Source: Draconibacterium sp.
Lineage (GTDB): Bacteria; Bacteroidota; Bacteroidia; Bacteroidales; Prolixibacteraceae
Reading direction: 5' to 3'
Assembly: GCA_030595485.1 (NCBI GenBank)
Contig: JAUVDE010000205.1
Coordinates: forward strand, 1 to 6,357
DNA length: 6,357 bases
Position 1 is the first letter of the stretch. Every line of letters begins with the position of its first letter. This document shows, in pieces, positions 6,142 through 6,357 of this stretch. The notes below the pieces were generated by a model. It saw nothing but the letters and a program-made list of their open reading frames with translations. It had not been told where the DNA came from and ran no database searches. The position numbers were made by a program, and so were the translations under genes.

Positions 6142-6173
6142 CCTTAAAGTAATTGTATGTAAAACAAAATAAT

Positions 6174-6357
6174 CTAGGCTGGTGCAGAATCTTCAAATTT
6201 ACTATACCTCTTTATTATTAGCCAATGTGTGACGAACAAAGCAATACTTATTAGAATTAAAAGACTTGTAACAATTATATCCCGTTTTGTATTGTGCAGT
6301 ACTTTGTTAACCTTTTCTTCTTTTGCTGCATCATACATCTTACTGATTTCAGTATCA
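6174..6357 (-). CDS. Membrane protein, C-terminal 60 residues (cut by window end)
   Basis: An open minus-strand frame enters at the right edge and ends at a TAG at 6174-6176. The visible residues begin DTEISKMYDAAKEEKVNKVL, a charged helix. One hydrophobic span follows at about residues 27-48 of the fragment (IIVTSLLILISIALFVTHWLII), then a basic stop-transfer segment KRYSK and a short acidic end, FEDSAPA. The protein is therefore anchored by a C-terminal helix, with a basic tail that is probably cytoplasmic. The N-terminal domain lies outside the window, so the function is unknown. A charged helix leading into a membrane span also occurs in sensor proteins, but here no cytoplasmic domain follows. 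A terminator lies just downstream. Confidence 0.7.
   Translation of the reverse strand, partial: DTEISKMYDAAKEEKVNKVLHNTKRDIIVTSLLILISIALFVTHWLIIKRYSKFEDSAPA

Larger units (their letters stand above)
5838..6173. other. Intergenic region upstream of the 77-aa gene
   Basis: These 336 bases hold no intact gene that I can support. They contain the promoter element and palindrome of the 77-aa gene (5856-5901), a plus-strand helix-turn-helix-like relic (5981-6067) and a terminator hairpin (6120-6141) belonging to the gene at the right edge. The minus-strand frame across 6008-6196 is rich in Phe, Pro and His, overlaps both the terminator and the edge gene, and is judged non-coding. Confidence 0.6.

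Noticed and set aside
6008..6196. Minus-strand 62-codon frame
   Set aside because: It overlaps both the terminator hairpin and the end of the right-edge gene in another frame, and its Phe/Pro/His-rich composition looks non-coding.
6194..6201. TAAATTTG, an exact -7 match on the minus strand
   Set aside because: It lies inside the coding tail of the right-edge gene with no supported gene start downstream, so it is probably chance.

Overview
The window looks like a chromosomal segment of a Bacteroidetes (Bacteroidota) bacterium, possibly from the marine or anaerobic Marinilabiliales/Prolixibacteraceae group. The phylum call rests on AT-rich intergenic DNA, start codons without Shine-Dalgarno sequences, -7 elements of the Bacteroidetes TAnnTTTG type, and the style of the proteins: a Tat-exported Gfo/Idh/MocA oxidoreductase, a small secreted beta-barrel and a MaeB-type malic enzyme. 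The family-level call is an impression from protein style, not a computed placement.

Layout. At the left edge, on the minus strand, lies the N-terminal third of recR (1-230). A 108-base divergent gap separates it from a plus-strand Tat-exported Gfo/Idh/MocA oxidoreductase (339-1808). Next, also on the plus strand, is a small outer-membrane beta-barrel protein (1884-2456) with its own likely promoter. A perfect 18-bp hairpin (2473-2518) forms a shared terminator between this gene and the convergent minus-strand maeB (2526-4805), which encodes a malic enzyme fused to a phosphotransacetylase domain.

From about 4.8 kb to the right edge the window changes character. It becomes gene-poor and carries only small minus-strand genes of unknown function: a 60-aa basic protein (5105-5287), a 39-aa single-span membrane protein that is easy to overlook (5389-5508), a 77-aa acidic protein (5604-5837) and the C-terminus of a membrane protein cut by the window end (6174-6357). 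The 77-aa gene has an exact TAnnTTTG element, which moves its start inward, and a 15-bp palindrome upstream that looks like an operator. The 39-aa gene has a leader that can fold and a 13-base repeat on either side of its start codon. Between 5.98 and 6.17 kb a plus-strand frame holds what looks like a helix-turn-helix fragment interrupted by a single TAG, possibly a relic of a regulator or excisionase-like gene.

The larger genes are housekeeping or metabolic functions without an obvious common pathway: recombinational repair, an envelope sugar-type oxidoreductase, an envelope protein, and the malate-to-pyruvate step. No tRNA, rRNA, CRISPR array, intact insertion sequence or recognisable defence system was seen. 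The least explained part of the window is 5.1-6.2 kb.
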